64,000 bases of DNA from Asterella californica (Eukaryota > Streptophyta > Marchantiopsida > Marchantiales > Aytoniaceae): assembly GCA_036924285.1 (NCBI GenBank), contig JAYKYS010000002.1, positions 42,671,501 to 42,735,500 on the forward strand, read 5' to 3'. This document shows, in pieces, positions 1-13,621 of the stretch. The stretch's first letter is position 1, and each line of letters begins with the position of its first letter. The notes beneath the pieces were generated by a model. That model ran no database searches, was not told the origin of the DNA, and worked only from the letters and a program-made list of their open reading frames with translations. Both the position numbers and the translations under genes were made by a program.

Positions 1-3297
<3,297 letters not shown>

Positions 3298-3901
3298 TTC
3301 TCACTGACTCGGTTCCTCCCGTGCTCCCTGTTACTCTCTGTCCTCCGCTTCTCACATTCAACCCCTTTCTCTTCTCCTCTCTACACTGTCTACCTGGAAT
3401 GGTAGAAATCTTGTCTCCTCCTCTTCCTCGCCCCTGCTCGTTCTTCCCTAATTCCCTGCTGCAGGATACTACCGTGCACCGTCGTGTATGAACCCCTTAA
3501 CGACGCAATCTCATCTAATCCTTTCCACTCTCTCGTTCTCTTTCCTCTCCGCTCCTCTTCTGTCCGTCCTTCTCCTTTCTATCCTCCGTGCCCAGTCTCT
3601 ACGAGACTACGAGCAGCCGAAAGCGAAGCTTCGTCGGGTATCCTTTTCTCTGTACATCACTCTCTCGCCCGACACCTCCTTCTCTTTCGCAGGAGAAGGA
3701 GAAAGGACGGGAAGGGAGGGGATCCGCCAACGAGAGAGGGAGAGGGAAAGAATGATTTCACTTGCTCGAAAGCTAAATTCCTCTGGGCCCGACACAAACG
3801 CCTTTTGGACGATGGCCGAGTTCCACCAATCTTCGATCGATCATCGATTGCCATTGTCTGGACATCCAGTTAGCAACCGGCTTTCGATCTCAGGGTTTAG
3901 T
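3298..3901 (-). promoter_or_regulatory. NTRC 5' leader/promoter region, purine-rich on the gene strand
   Basis: Directly upstream of the NTRC ATG the plus strand is strongly pyrimidine-rich from about 3300 to 3690, which is GA-rich on the coding strand, as often seen in plant leaders and GAGA-type promoters. At 3691-3755 the bias flips to purine on the plus strand. The flip is centred on a perfect 9-bp hairpin, CTCCTTCTC (3676-3684) with GAGAAGGAG (3693-3701). No convincing TATA box was found. Leader and promoter cannot be separated without transcript data. Confidence 0.4.
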
Positions 3902-4541
3902 CATTGACGCCTACTGACCTCATAGTTTATGGACGCAGTCGCCGTGCCACATTATCAGGAACACTTTAAACTATTTTGTCGTTAGGGAAACTGCGAGGAC
4001 CGCCGGTGGCTAAACCCGACTGCGAAGGGTTCCACCGTGGCATTAAACTGCCGATGCTAACTCCGATGCGAATGGGTATGTTATGAATGATTACTGCTGA
4101 TCCTGTAACCCGAAGGGAATCTAATACCGTAGAGGCCAGCGCGCGGGTAGATTTCGCTGGAGTTTCGGTAATTTTCGGTTTGTATATTTTCTAACTCGGC
4201 TATTTGTAACTTGACTCGACAGGTTCCGGGGGATAAAACAGTTTTTCTGTTATATATTCCCTGAATCAAAATTTCAGATCATCTGTTCTCCGAACTTGAA
4301 TTTTTCGACCGGAATGAATTCTTGATTTTTTTAACAAGATGACAACATATTTCCGGTGTTTGTAAAGTTAAACCGGAGGTCCAGTATTTTCTAGGAGAAT
4401 TATGATATTCGGGTTTTTCTTTCTGTAAGTTGTAACGATGTTTTAGCGGGCTATTTCTTTAAACTTTCATGCACTAAGATAAATAACATTATCACAAACA
4501 CACAAACGTAGAAAGCATAATGGACATTATTCTTTCATCTT
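3902..4541. other. Intergenic, nothing recognised
   Basis: No coding similarity, tandem repeat or RNA gene was seen between the NTRC upstream region and the decayed transposase. The stretch becomes AT-rich toward its right end. Confidence 0.5.
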
Positions 4542-6610
4542 CTAACTGTTACTTGAATCAATATTTAGAGAGCTCGAGGAAGATAAATCAGACGGCAAGT
4601 GCACATCTGGATTAGCATGTAAGAACTTGTACTTGGCAAAGCTTCTCCACAATGCAATAGCTTTTATCAATATATCTTCTAATTGATCGAGTGGTCTTTC
4701 TAAACTGGCTCTCAAATAAACTTCCAAGTTTTTTGTCCCTAAATTACTCCTGTACTTAGTTTTGATTGCATTATGACGAAAAAACACATTCATAAACTAT
4801 AGTGCTAACACACTGTACCTTGGCAATGTCCAGTAAAACTAGAAGATTAGCATACTTACATGCATATGTTGAATTACTACTCAACATGTATGCTATGTCC
4901 TTGAAGGATCTATCGTGCCATTCTGACATTATTGAATTTTAAATGCTCTATACTCACCCTTCACTATTGAGATTGAAATCAGTGCAGGATAAACCACATT
5001 TGCTGTCAAGTTCTTAACATAATCATAAAACTGACACAATGACACAATCTCCTTAAACCCAATCTCTCAAACCCATAGATGTTCCTGGTATCTCTGCAGA
5101 GTTAAAAAAATTAAAGCGCAGAATAAAGAATTGTCTTCAAATCGATCCATCAAGGTCTTGCATGCTAATGATTTTTCTGAAAAGTATAGCTCTTTCCAGA
5201 TCTTTACTTGTCTGGTCTCTAGTGAGCATTACTGAATGAAAATGACAACCTCGACTTTCAGACTGCAAACGCTTAAGAAATCCTTCCGGAGGACCAAAGT
5301 CAAACAAGATGTGACACCACGTGTCCTCGTTGAACTGAGAAGCGTTCAAGTCACGACTTTCCATAAGAAAGTTTAGTTTAATCTTAGTGATACTAGATGC
5401 TACGATAGAACTCACAGTCGAGACATCAACATATTTGTGTTGAAAGATTTTTCTAAGAGATGCTAACGATTGTAGAATATCAATCAAGAAGTAAAGAATG
5501 TAAATAATCTCAAAAGAAGACAATTTCTTGTAAAACCCTTGAGCTACAAAATCACCAATCTTTGTCACGTCTTGAAAATATACCAATATTGATTCTAAAC
5601 TATCACAGAGAATAGTAACTGACTTCCATTGACTTCCAACCACCTTATCTTTAAATAACGTTTCATACACTTACAAGCATCACTTAAAGACTCTTGCAAA
5701 GAACCCAGAGCTGACTTGTGTTTTGATGAGCTATGAAAGTACCCAACAACAGTATTTAAAATACTATCAATCTCATCAGAAATCTCTTTGCATTTTAGTG
5801 TTTTTGCTGTTATGAAGGCTGTCAAATTAGTACGATGGACTATACAATGTACAGAAATTGGAAAAAGATTTACAGTTCTCTTCAAGCGTGCTACTACGTC
5901 ATTCTTGCTATCCACCATAATACTTGCATTGTCAAAGCCAAAAGCCACACATTTCTTCACATCTAACCCATAATCAATCTATCAGGCACAATGTAATAGC
6001 AATAACATCTTTTGGCAAGATATGTAACAGTCCAAGAAAGACAAAAAACACTTCACCATCTTCCAAGAATGAAGCAAATACTACTAAGTGACTTGTAACT
6101 GAAATATTTGTGTATTCATCTATCATGAGTCCAAAAATTGAAGAGGCTCTTATCTTATCAACAACTGTCTTATGAATAACTTGATTGATGCCAAACATCA
6201 TATCAGCACAAGTCTTTTCATCCTGATAAAGTTTTACCGTTATGTCTCCATGACTACCACGAAATAAGTGATATAGTTTCGAATACTTTACAAAAGCCAA
6301 TGAATCCCTACACAAAAAGTATGCAACTCGGAACAGCATTAATAGTGCAGAATCAGAGTTCTTGTTAGCCTTCTGAATTGCTATTTGCATATCTTTTTGA
6401 CCTTGTCAAGCTAATAAGATCTTCCTATGCATGTCAGTCTAACCATGCTCAATCAAAGCAGAAGTCTTCATGTTCTAAGATCCAATAGTGACAAACTTGC
6501 TAGTAGACTTACCCTTATCTTTTCTTACAAATTTTACAAAAAACCAATCATTGATCCCGTTCAAACTCAACCCAATGAAAGTCACTGTAGCATACATCCC
6601 TCCAACATTT
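4542..6610 (-). pseudogene. Decayed hAT-superfamily transposase with TTF-like zinc finger (DUF4371 type)
   Basis: Reading down the minus strand from about 6610 there is a TTF-type finger remnant: FCKICKK, then GS-NMKTSALIEH, then TDMHRKI, in the order of the family. Next comes the DUF4371-like region with GLMIDEYTNISVTSHLVVF (about 6110) and the catalytic-domain stretch FGFDNASIMVDSKNDVVARL followed by VHCIVHRTNL (about 5950-5820). A 177-residue open segment follows (5670-5137). The hAT C-terminal dimerisation region is at about 4880-4542, with HNAIKTKYRSNLGTKNLEV. The frame is broken between 5974 and 5960, between 5670 and 5595, and by several stops in the finger and before the C-terminus, so it cannot encode a working transposase. 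The expected 8-bp target duplications and short terminal inverted repeats were not found. Confidence is high for superfamily, low for exact limits. Confidence 0.8.
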
Positions 6611-6950
6611 TTTCTATTCTCTTCTATTTTTTGCTTTGCTCAACCTTGTACTTGGGATTGATTCATGGTCAACTTCATGCACAACCTCTTCTTCCTCTTC
6701 TCCATGGCAGGTTGTGCTACATGATAACTACTTCCAAGTAAAACCAGACTCACGAAGAGATTTTTATGTCTTCAGCATGGTCAAAGATCTTATTGTATAC
6801 AACTTACAGAACCGAAATTTAAAGTTTTTAAAGACTACTCAATGTCTAGTTATAACTACAACAGGAAGAAATCCACTTAGAAGAAGGAAGAGTTACTTGC
6901 AATTCACATCATGTTGGGCTATAAAGAAAACAAGGAAGAAAACAATGTTG
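6611..6950. other. Unassigned spacer between two decayed elements
   Basis: This 340-bp stretch separates the hAT-like remnant from the broken end of retroelement copy A. A plus-strand open frame of 123 codons (6636-7007) crosses the boundary into copy A sequence, so it is not a real gene. Nothing else was recognised. Confidence 0.4.
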
Positions 6951-7226
6951 TCTCATCCAATAGACGCGATCTCTCGCAAAAGGTCCTCTAATCCATCCTC
7001 CTCATAAACATCAAAAATCCATTCATCCCCCTTCTAGCTCACTCAACTCTCTCAACACCGACTCAACCTCACAGAAATGTTTTTTTTCTTCTCAATGCTT
7101 CAACCTTCTTGTAAATAACAATCCTACACTCTGAAAAGCCGACAAACCTTGTATAAAAAGCACTTTCTCCTTCAAGCGAGAGTACATTCTCCTACGCACC
7201 ACTACAATCTCGCTCTATAGTGGTAC

Positions 7227-8345
7227 TTAACAAAAATCTTTGAACTCTTCGCTCACCCTTGGAAGCAGTTTCTCCCTTAGATGATCTTGATTGCACTCGT
7301 CATTTGACGGTATAGTCAAAATCCTAACTTTGAACTTATCATAAGTAGATTCGTCGTCTAGCACATTTATTTCCATCCGAGTTGCTATGATGAAAGGTTG
7401 TCCAATGATGAGCAAGTATGATGTTGCTTCCTGAACAAATAAGTTTTTCTCAACATCAACATCACCTATCCGCACTCTAACATCTGGACAAGCTCCATAT
7501 AGATCTCCTCTTGTGTTGTTGGCTGCTCTTATGACCGGTCCATATTCTATGTCGATAGGTCACTTCTTCTTCTTGTACAACTCCTTTGACATGATGTTGA
7601 TTTTTTATCCATGATCAATTAGAGCAACCACCAGCTCATCCAAATCTCCAATCCTCATCAGTGTATATCGTAGCTTGAGCTAGTGACTATGAGGTAATGA
7701 TTTGAGCTTTGCTTTTCATCCTCCTCTTCATCCTCAAAATGTACTCGGCATCTTGATCTCTTTCTTCTTCTGAAGAATGTACATTGCACTTTACAAGCTC
7801 TTTCTCCTCACCCATCCACATCTTAGAATCCAAAGCATGTGATAAAACAATCTCACCCGTAATCTGTCACTTCTGTATGATGATGTTGATGATGACATCA
7901 TGAAACTCACGCTTCGCAATGTCCAAAACCTACCTTAAGATAAACTCCACCTTCACATTTAGAATACAATCTTCCAAGACTCCCTTCAAGTCTGTTGCAG
8001 CCTCGATGTTTGAGTGCAGTTTGTATGACTGGTTTATCCTTCTTCTTTCGTGACTCCTTTGCTCTCTCATTCGATGAAGAAGGAGCATCATCCATCGATA
8101 GATCTTGTATCTTGAAGCTCTTGATGAACTTTCTCTCCTCGAGTCTATCTCTTGGAAGAAGTTCCTTCTCTTACATTCTCTGAATCTCGCTTTCTCTTTT
8201 CTTCTCAAAACACTCCATGTTGATTCTTGACGATGTAAGCATGTATCGATAGGACTTCTATCGGAATCTCTCGTCTAATCTCCTCTCGGATCATAGCAAT
8301 TGTCCTCAACAATGTCTCATGTGTCATCTTTCCTTTTTGTTTCAT
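7227..8345 (-). pseudogene. Copy A ORF2 remnant: linker and retropepsin region
   Basis: ORF2 begins with an ATG (8345-8343) that overlaps the gag stop as ATGA. It continues through a conserved linker ending in FHDVIIDII-like sequence and reaches a protease-like segment near 7640-7230. The active-site segment reads ALIDHG followed by a TAA, then KINIMSKELY. The second half of the domain (MRIGDVDVEKNLFVQEATSY, 7475 onward) is open for 82 codons and ends in FKDFC. Stops and frameshifts separate these blocks. The family is inferred from copies B and D, where the same blocks occur in the same order, followed in D by reverse transcriptase. Confidence 0.7.
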
Positions 8346-9605
8346 AGAGATGGCAGATGATCACAATCCACTTGGCTCAACATGCTCGTAAAAACTTCTA
8401 TCATCTTGATCATCTTGATCCTCTTGTACCGTAAGTTCCAACCTCCACTAGCAATTATTTGTGTTGATATGTGATCCTCAACCAACTTCTTCATCCCTAC
8501 TCTACCAAAGTTGATATGAAGAAGCGCACTCGTATCTCTCAACGCTATCTTCTCATCTTTCAAGAAGATCACCCCTTGTTGTAAATTATCAGTGGACTCA
8601 TTGTAATCTTTGCATGGATGATCGGTACAATCACACCAGATACATCGTTGGATCTAACCTTGCTTCCCAACGAGTTTTGCTCCGCTTGTAGACCTCTGCT
8701 CCTCCAATCTTGTGAGCTTGATCTGCAGGTCTCACATTCTACGCATGATCTCTTCAAGACTTGAATCATTCTTCATCGGAGATACTACAAGTTCCTGGAC
8801 AACTGGGAGAACTGGTACTATATGTCTACTATATGCAACAAGAACCATTGGTCAAATTACAGAAACATGTGTTACAATAGTATGTGCTGGTGCGTCTCTT
8901 AATAAGAACCTTCTCTTGTCTTTGCTCTCCTTTGATAAAGCAAATCAACCGCTTCCTCAACTTTCTTCCAACTACTGGTCAATCCATATTCTTCCTCTCG
9001 ATTCTCCAGAAGTACCTCCAGCTTCTCTTGCAACTACTCATCTGCAGCTCGAAGAAATAATGTTGTCTTGTTGGACTGCAATGTCAACTTCTCTATCCTA
9101 ATCAGCCGAGAAAATTGTTTCTCAAATTCCATGAGTAACTCAATAGCTTGTAAACTCTTCCTCGTTGCTCAATCCACTCCAAGAATGACTTCTTGGTGAC
9201 TCGATCAGAGTCCTCCAAGAAGTAATCGTCCATCAAACCACGAGCAAATGTCTCTCAATCTTTGTCAAAATTCTTTGTTAGCATTTTAACATGATCTCTA
9301 ATCTCTATAATTGTTGCTAACTAAAATCTCAATCATCTCATCTTATGATACCCGGTTCAACTCCATCTCCTTCACATAATGCTTTGGATACCTCGAGACA
9401 TCCTTCTCATCAAATTGATCAATCTTGTTGACCATTGCTTGAAACGGCTTTGTCGTCAAAGCTTCCTTCCGCTCATCAAACGGTTGTTATCGTAAGAAAA
9501 ATGTGAGTGTTTGAACACCAATGTAGTCGTCGAATTCAACTACAACTATGATAATCCATCCGAACCACTATTTCTATCCTCGTCATCGTTCCCATCTTCA
9601 CTCAT
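8342..9605 (-). pseudogene. Copy A gag remnant
   Basis: The frame begins at ATG 9605 in the same position and context as the copy B gag (ATGAGTGA(A/G)GATGGGAA). The middle is heavily broken by stops and frameshifts. The C-terminal part is recognisable: a zinc-knuckle-like C-IW-C-x4-H segment around 8640 in which the last Cys is Tyr, then IFLKDEKIALRDTSALLHI (8572 onward) and HLPSL followed by the natural TGA stop. Copy B ends the same way, so this stop is likely the real gag end rather than damage. Confidence 0.65.
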
Positions 9606-9681
9606 GACTATCAATCTTCTCTTCAAAGTTCAAACATAGAAGAAATTTCCATCTCGGACTTTCACGTCGAGTTCACCACCG

Positions 9682-11380
9682 TATCATATCGGATTTTGCG
9701 TGAATGTTATCTATGAAAACGTGAGGTTCCTGGTTGTGGAGACATCGTGTGCTGAACAGAGGTGAGAAAGAAAGAAACAACCACGAGAATAAGCTTCGCA
9801 AGATATACAACTCTCACTTTATATACACTCTCATTTCTTTTTCTCTAAGAACATAAAACTGAGAAACAGACCTGAGTGATATGTAATCTACACCCAACCT
9901 CCTAAAATAGGTCTCTGAATCTCAACCTAGACCTAAAACTACCAAAGTGTAAGTGGAAGCAAAGGAAACATTTCCTTGCTAACGAAAACTTTGCACCAGT
10001 ATCGTACGATTCAAACCCAAGTCCAAACAACATCCATGTACAAGCCTTTAGCTAAACCTAGCTACCACAAGTAGTACATCACCAACTTGAACTCTAACGA
10101 ATCCAAAAAGATGAAAACTATAACAAAGAAACAAAGAAGACCTATATGTAAACTTTCTCTTTTTGTCAAACGATCTTCATATATCGATAGGGTCTTCTAC
10201 CTTTGACTCCGTTGGCTCCAAGAACTCTCAAATTTGACTCTCGAGCTAAGATATCTCAGATTTTTTATCGCAAGTGACTAAACCTTCAAAAAATCCTCCA
10301 TGCGGCTTAAAACCACGTACACATGCAAAATAGACCACCTGATCTGAAATCCGTCTTCTCTAATAGATAGATTTGATTACTTTGAATCCAACGGAACTGA
10401 AAACAATCTGTTTGGAGTTCTCCTCGCAAAACCATGCAAGAAATTTGATCGTAAGAAGAAAAAACTAACGTAAATCATTCTCCTGTGACTCAACTTCACT
10501 CACCACGCACAACACAAAAATCCGATCTACGTACGATCTTCTCCTATGTGTAGATAAGGACTGCATGACCACGTAGCACCAAGAACGAAGAGCTTGGCTC
10601 ACTGATCGTGAAGAACAATCCAACTTCAAGTCGTAGACAAACAAAAATATAAGCGTCTTCCTGCGACTCAATTTCCCTCACATCTCTCAAATCGCTTGAT
10701 GAATCTTCATATATCTTCAGTTTCTTGAAGAACTCGATGTTCTGATCTCAATGGATCCAAGGACAACAAGTTTGACCTCCGGAACAGTTTGAACGGTTCG
10801 AACGATCCAACTCTCCTCCGCATGTCACTAAAACATCCAAATCTTCTTCCATACTTCCCAATTTCTTCCAAAACACACCCCATGATCTACCTCTTCACTA
10901 ACCGTCTTAATCAATGTGTAGCCTACACAGATCTAAACTCAATGACACCTTGTGCGCATGCATTGGACCTCTCAATCTCCTGAAATATCCATCGACAGAT
11001 CGCATATACAAGCTAATCTCTTAAGTTGTCCCCTTATTCCAGTTCACAATACGTGAGGTTTCTCTAGATAATGATAAAGCAGTCCTCTAACACCCTTAGT
11101 ATAGCGTCACGAACCGCAAATACCCAGTCAACATCAATAAGCTAAGGTCTAGCTTGATTTTCGTATCTTTCGAACCTCATAGCTTTGTCATTAAGCGTCA
11201 ATTTAAAGTAAATGAAGTACCTATGGGAAACTAACAACGACCTACACCACTTTGTGCAATGAAAGTGAAGATATAGAAGTTGTGGTAAAAGCTCATTTTT
11301 AGTCTTATGAACGTCTTTGGATCAATAATGCAAAGCATCGAATTTATATTTTCAGATAGAAACAAGCCAACGACACGATA
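9682..11380 (-). repeat. 5' LTR of copy A, 1699 bp
   Basis: Similar throughout to the LTRs at 32280-34140, 36713-38741 and 41177-43205, including the blocks around 10400 (CTGTTTGGAGTTC) and 10780 (GAACGGTTCGAACG). It carries a single copy of the 157-bp U3 repeat (from about 11146), which explains why it is shorter than the two-unit (1861 bp) and three-unit (2029 bp) versions. The outer end is CGACACGATA. Confidence 0.8.
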
Positions 11381-11563
11381 ACGCGCAACTTGGAATGATG
11401 ATCAACACTCAAGAGTTGGAAACCACTCTCATTTTGTAACTAGACATTCAGTCTTCAAATTAGTGGAGTGAGTGGTAGAAAGATCTTCCATTTGAGAAAT
11501 CTCTTTGCTTTGGAGAATGATTGAGTTAATTGAAAAAATGAGCACTATATGTGAGGAGATGAA

Positions 11564-11848
11564 GTGGATAGGTCTCATATTGTCATGACTCTCAAGAATG
11601 CAGAAGCAATGAAAAATGCTCGCATTCGTTTAAATCTCGATGATTATAAGAAAATATTTGTATATATCGAAGATGAAGAGAACTTTACAGCATTACACAT
11701 GACAGGTAGGAAGACCAAATTTGACACTGAGAAGTGCTTAAGCAAAGCTACCATGTTCGGGATCATGGCAGTTCAGTTTTCAAGAAAGAACAATTTTCTT
11801 ATGGTTACTAGCGTTGAATTGAAAAAAATGATTCGAGCGATACGTTGA
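11564..11848 (+). pseudogene. Unrecognised decayed coding stretch
   Basis: An open frame of 94 codons with protein-like composition (segments such as IFVYIEDEENFTALHM) continues in broken form to about 12340, for example NTNLLAIGQSGRLSEE followed by a stop and then YVSQWQAENSFLNQDRD. No family was recognised. Its place just outside copy A and the scattered in-frame stops suggest a remnant of another element or an old gene fragment rather than a working gene. Confidence 0.25.
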
Positions 11849-13231
11849 CTGTATAAAAATTGAAGGATAGCACTGGAGGTGAACTGATTGATTTGACATT
11901 AGAGGACAAGCTGAATGAGAAATATCTACATTTGTTTGTATGAATGTTGTGTTCGGTAGTCAAGCGAACACTAATCTTCTTGCTATAGGTCAGTCTGGCA
12001 GACTGTCAGAAGAATAGTTTATGAGATACGTCTCTCAATGGCAAGCTGAGAACTCTTTCTTGAATCAAGATCGAGACTACTCTCTCTCTATATCAAGAAG
12101 ATGGTGATGGAGATATGGATATTTCTCAAGCTGGATATCGACCTCATTAATATCGACCTAATAACGAGGAGATGAGTTTGATTGATGAGGAGAGAACTAT
12201 CAATGGAAGAAGATGGACATGACGAGATAAGCCGAGGAGGTGTAGCCGATATACCTCAACCGATGCTTGAATCATCTAGCAATTAGAGAACAGGTTCGAA
12301 CACAAATATCAAAGTTGATGTGTACGAGGAGAGTATCAGAGAAAAATTTAGTGCAAAAAGGTGTTTGTAGAATATCTGCCATGTCAGTTTAGCACCTCGG
12401 CTAGGTTGACCGAATGCGGAGTGACTAATCTTGATAGGGCCGTTAGTGTCGTTAAGGCGAGTTCTTGGGATAACCCACTAGGGGTATACTTTGCAGGTAG
12501 GGCTTGGAGGCCTTAGTTCTTCGAGTTGAGCCTTCAAACTCTTGGTTATGGGGTAGTCTTGGTGAGTGCAATCTGGATTCTCTACGAGCACAAAGTGGAT
12601 TTGGCTCGACTTTAGTGATTTTTTAGTGCCAGTTGACATGGTGGAGTGAGTACACATCGTTTATCATTGTGGTATACTTGTGTATGTGTATGACATCGTT
12701 CATATGTTATGTGTATGTGTAGTATATCTCCGACGACGATGTATGTTGTGTAGCGATTTGTATGCGCACGACATATCGGATGATTACATTGGAAGAGAAA
12801 AAGTGAGCTAGAGAGAGTCATGAGAAGGAGGAGAGTAGGAAAAGACATACTTATTTGTTCGTCGATTACATAAAGCGAGCAAGTCGTTTGAAGAGATAAA
12901 ATAAATGATCGAGAAGCTCGTTAACATGTAACTTCGGTGTAAGAAGTAAAATGAGAGTTTGCATCTCATTTGTCTCATTCTCATGATTCCTTTCATGAAT
13001 GCTCTATTAGGGTTTTGCAGGGGTTGCTCTTGCTGCAATACACACAAGGTTTAGTGCGTATATGAGAATGTGAGAGATTTAGCACTGTGAGCGGGTTGCA
13101 TAAATTTGCTTTATGGTTTAATTCTGTGCCCATTGAAGAGAGAGAAGATGGTCGAGGAAGGTTCGTTGCACTTAAAGCGAGAAGGTATTTTTAGCGATGT
13201 GTGTCCAAAATTCACGAGATAGAGTTTATGA
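11849..13231. other. No recognised gene; degraded sequence
   Basis: The left part carries broken frames continuing from the remnant at 11564. Around 12650-12790 the sequence is rich in GTATGTGTA-like words. The rest shows nothing I can name. Confidence 0.4.
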
Positions 13232-13281
13232 GTGCGGGAGAGCGGGGTTGCGAGTCAGTACACTCAATGTGGTTCAAGATC

Positions 13282-13440
13282 AAATCACCCTGAGTGTGAT
13301 ATAAGTCGAAATCGCACTAAACGTAGTGCGATTTGTGATGAAACCTCACACAACTCCAAATCGCACTTTGCTAAGTGTGATTGGCGAGGAAATCATACTG
13401 AGCATGAAATCACACTGAGCATAATGCGATTTGTGGTGAA
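13282..13440. repeat. Cluster of short hairpins with AATCGCACT-type stems
   Basis: Four related stem-loops sit side by side. The best is a perfect 11-bp stem, AAATCGCACTA (13309-13319) with TAGTGCGATTT (13324-13334), and a 4-base loop. A second at 13358-13382 has nearly the same stem with one G-T type mismatch. Weaker relatives lie at about 13282-13300 and 13408-13433. The spacers contain GTGATGAAA-like words. An open frame of 129 codons crosses the cluster, but its composition follows the repeat and it is not accepted as a gene. Confidence 0.7.
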
Positions 13441-13621
13441 ATCACAGTCTCAAAGATTTGAACGTAGCGGTGCGGCCGAGCGAAATGAACATAGTGAAAG
13501 TCGGTGCAAGAGAGTTTTGTGCAACTGGGAGAAGATCGACACTAACTACACGGATCTGAGTGCAATGCATAATCTTACAAGCTCAGAGGTGTTTTCATTC
13601 ATGTATCTGTTATGCGCATAG

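Larger units (their letters stand above)
6951..11380 (-). mobile_element. Ty3/Gypsy-type LTR retrotransposon, copy A, truncated
   Basis: Copy A runs on the minus strand. Its 5' LTR is 11380-9682. Its interior (gag, then a second ORF with the retropepsin region) runs from 9681 to about 6951, where similarity to copy D (around 56960) stops abruptly in the sequence GATGAGA. No reverse transcriptase, integrase or 3' LTR is present, so the 3' part was lost. The LTR ends are degraded (TATCATATCGG at the inner end, CGACACGATA at the outer end). This is the most diverged family member in the window. Confidence 0.8.

Noticed and set aside
3484..3907. Plus-strand frames of 129 and 139 codons
   Set aside because: Low-complexity CT/GA-rich sequence upstream of NTRC; composition explains the openness.
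13232..13621. 129-codon plus-strand frame
   Set aside because: It runs through the hairpin cluster, so its repeats come from DNA structure, not from protein sequence.
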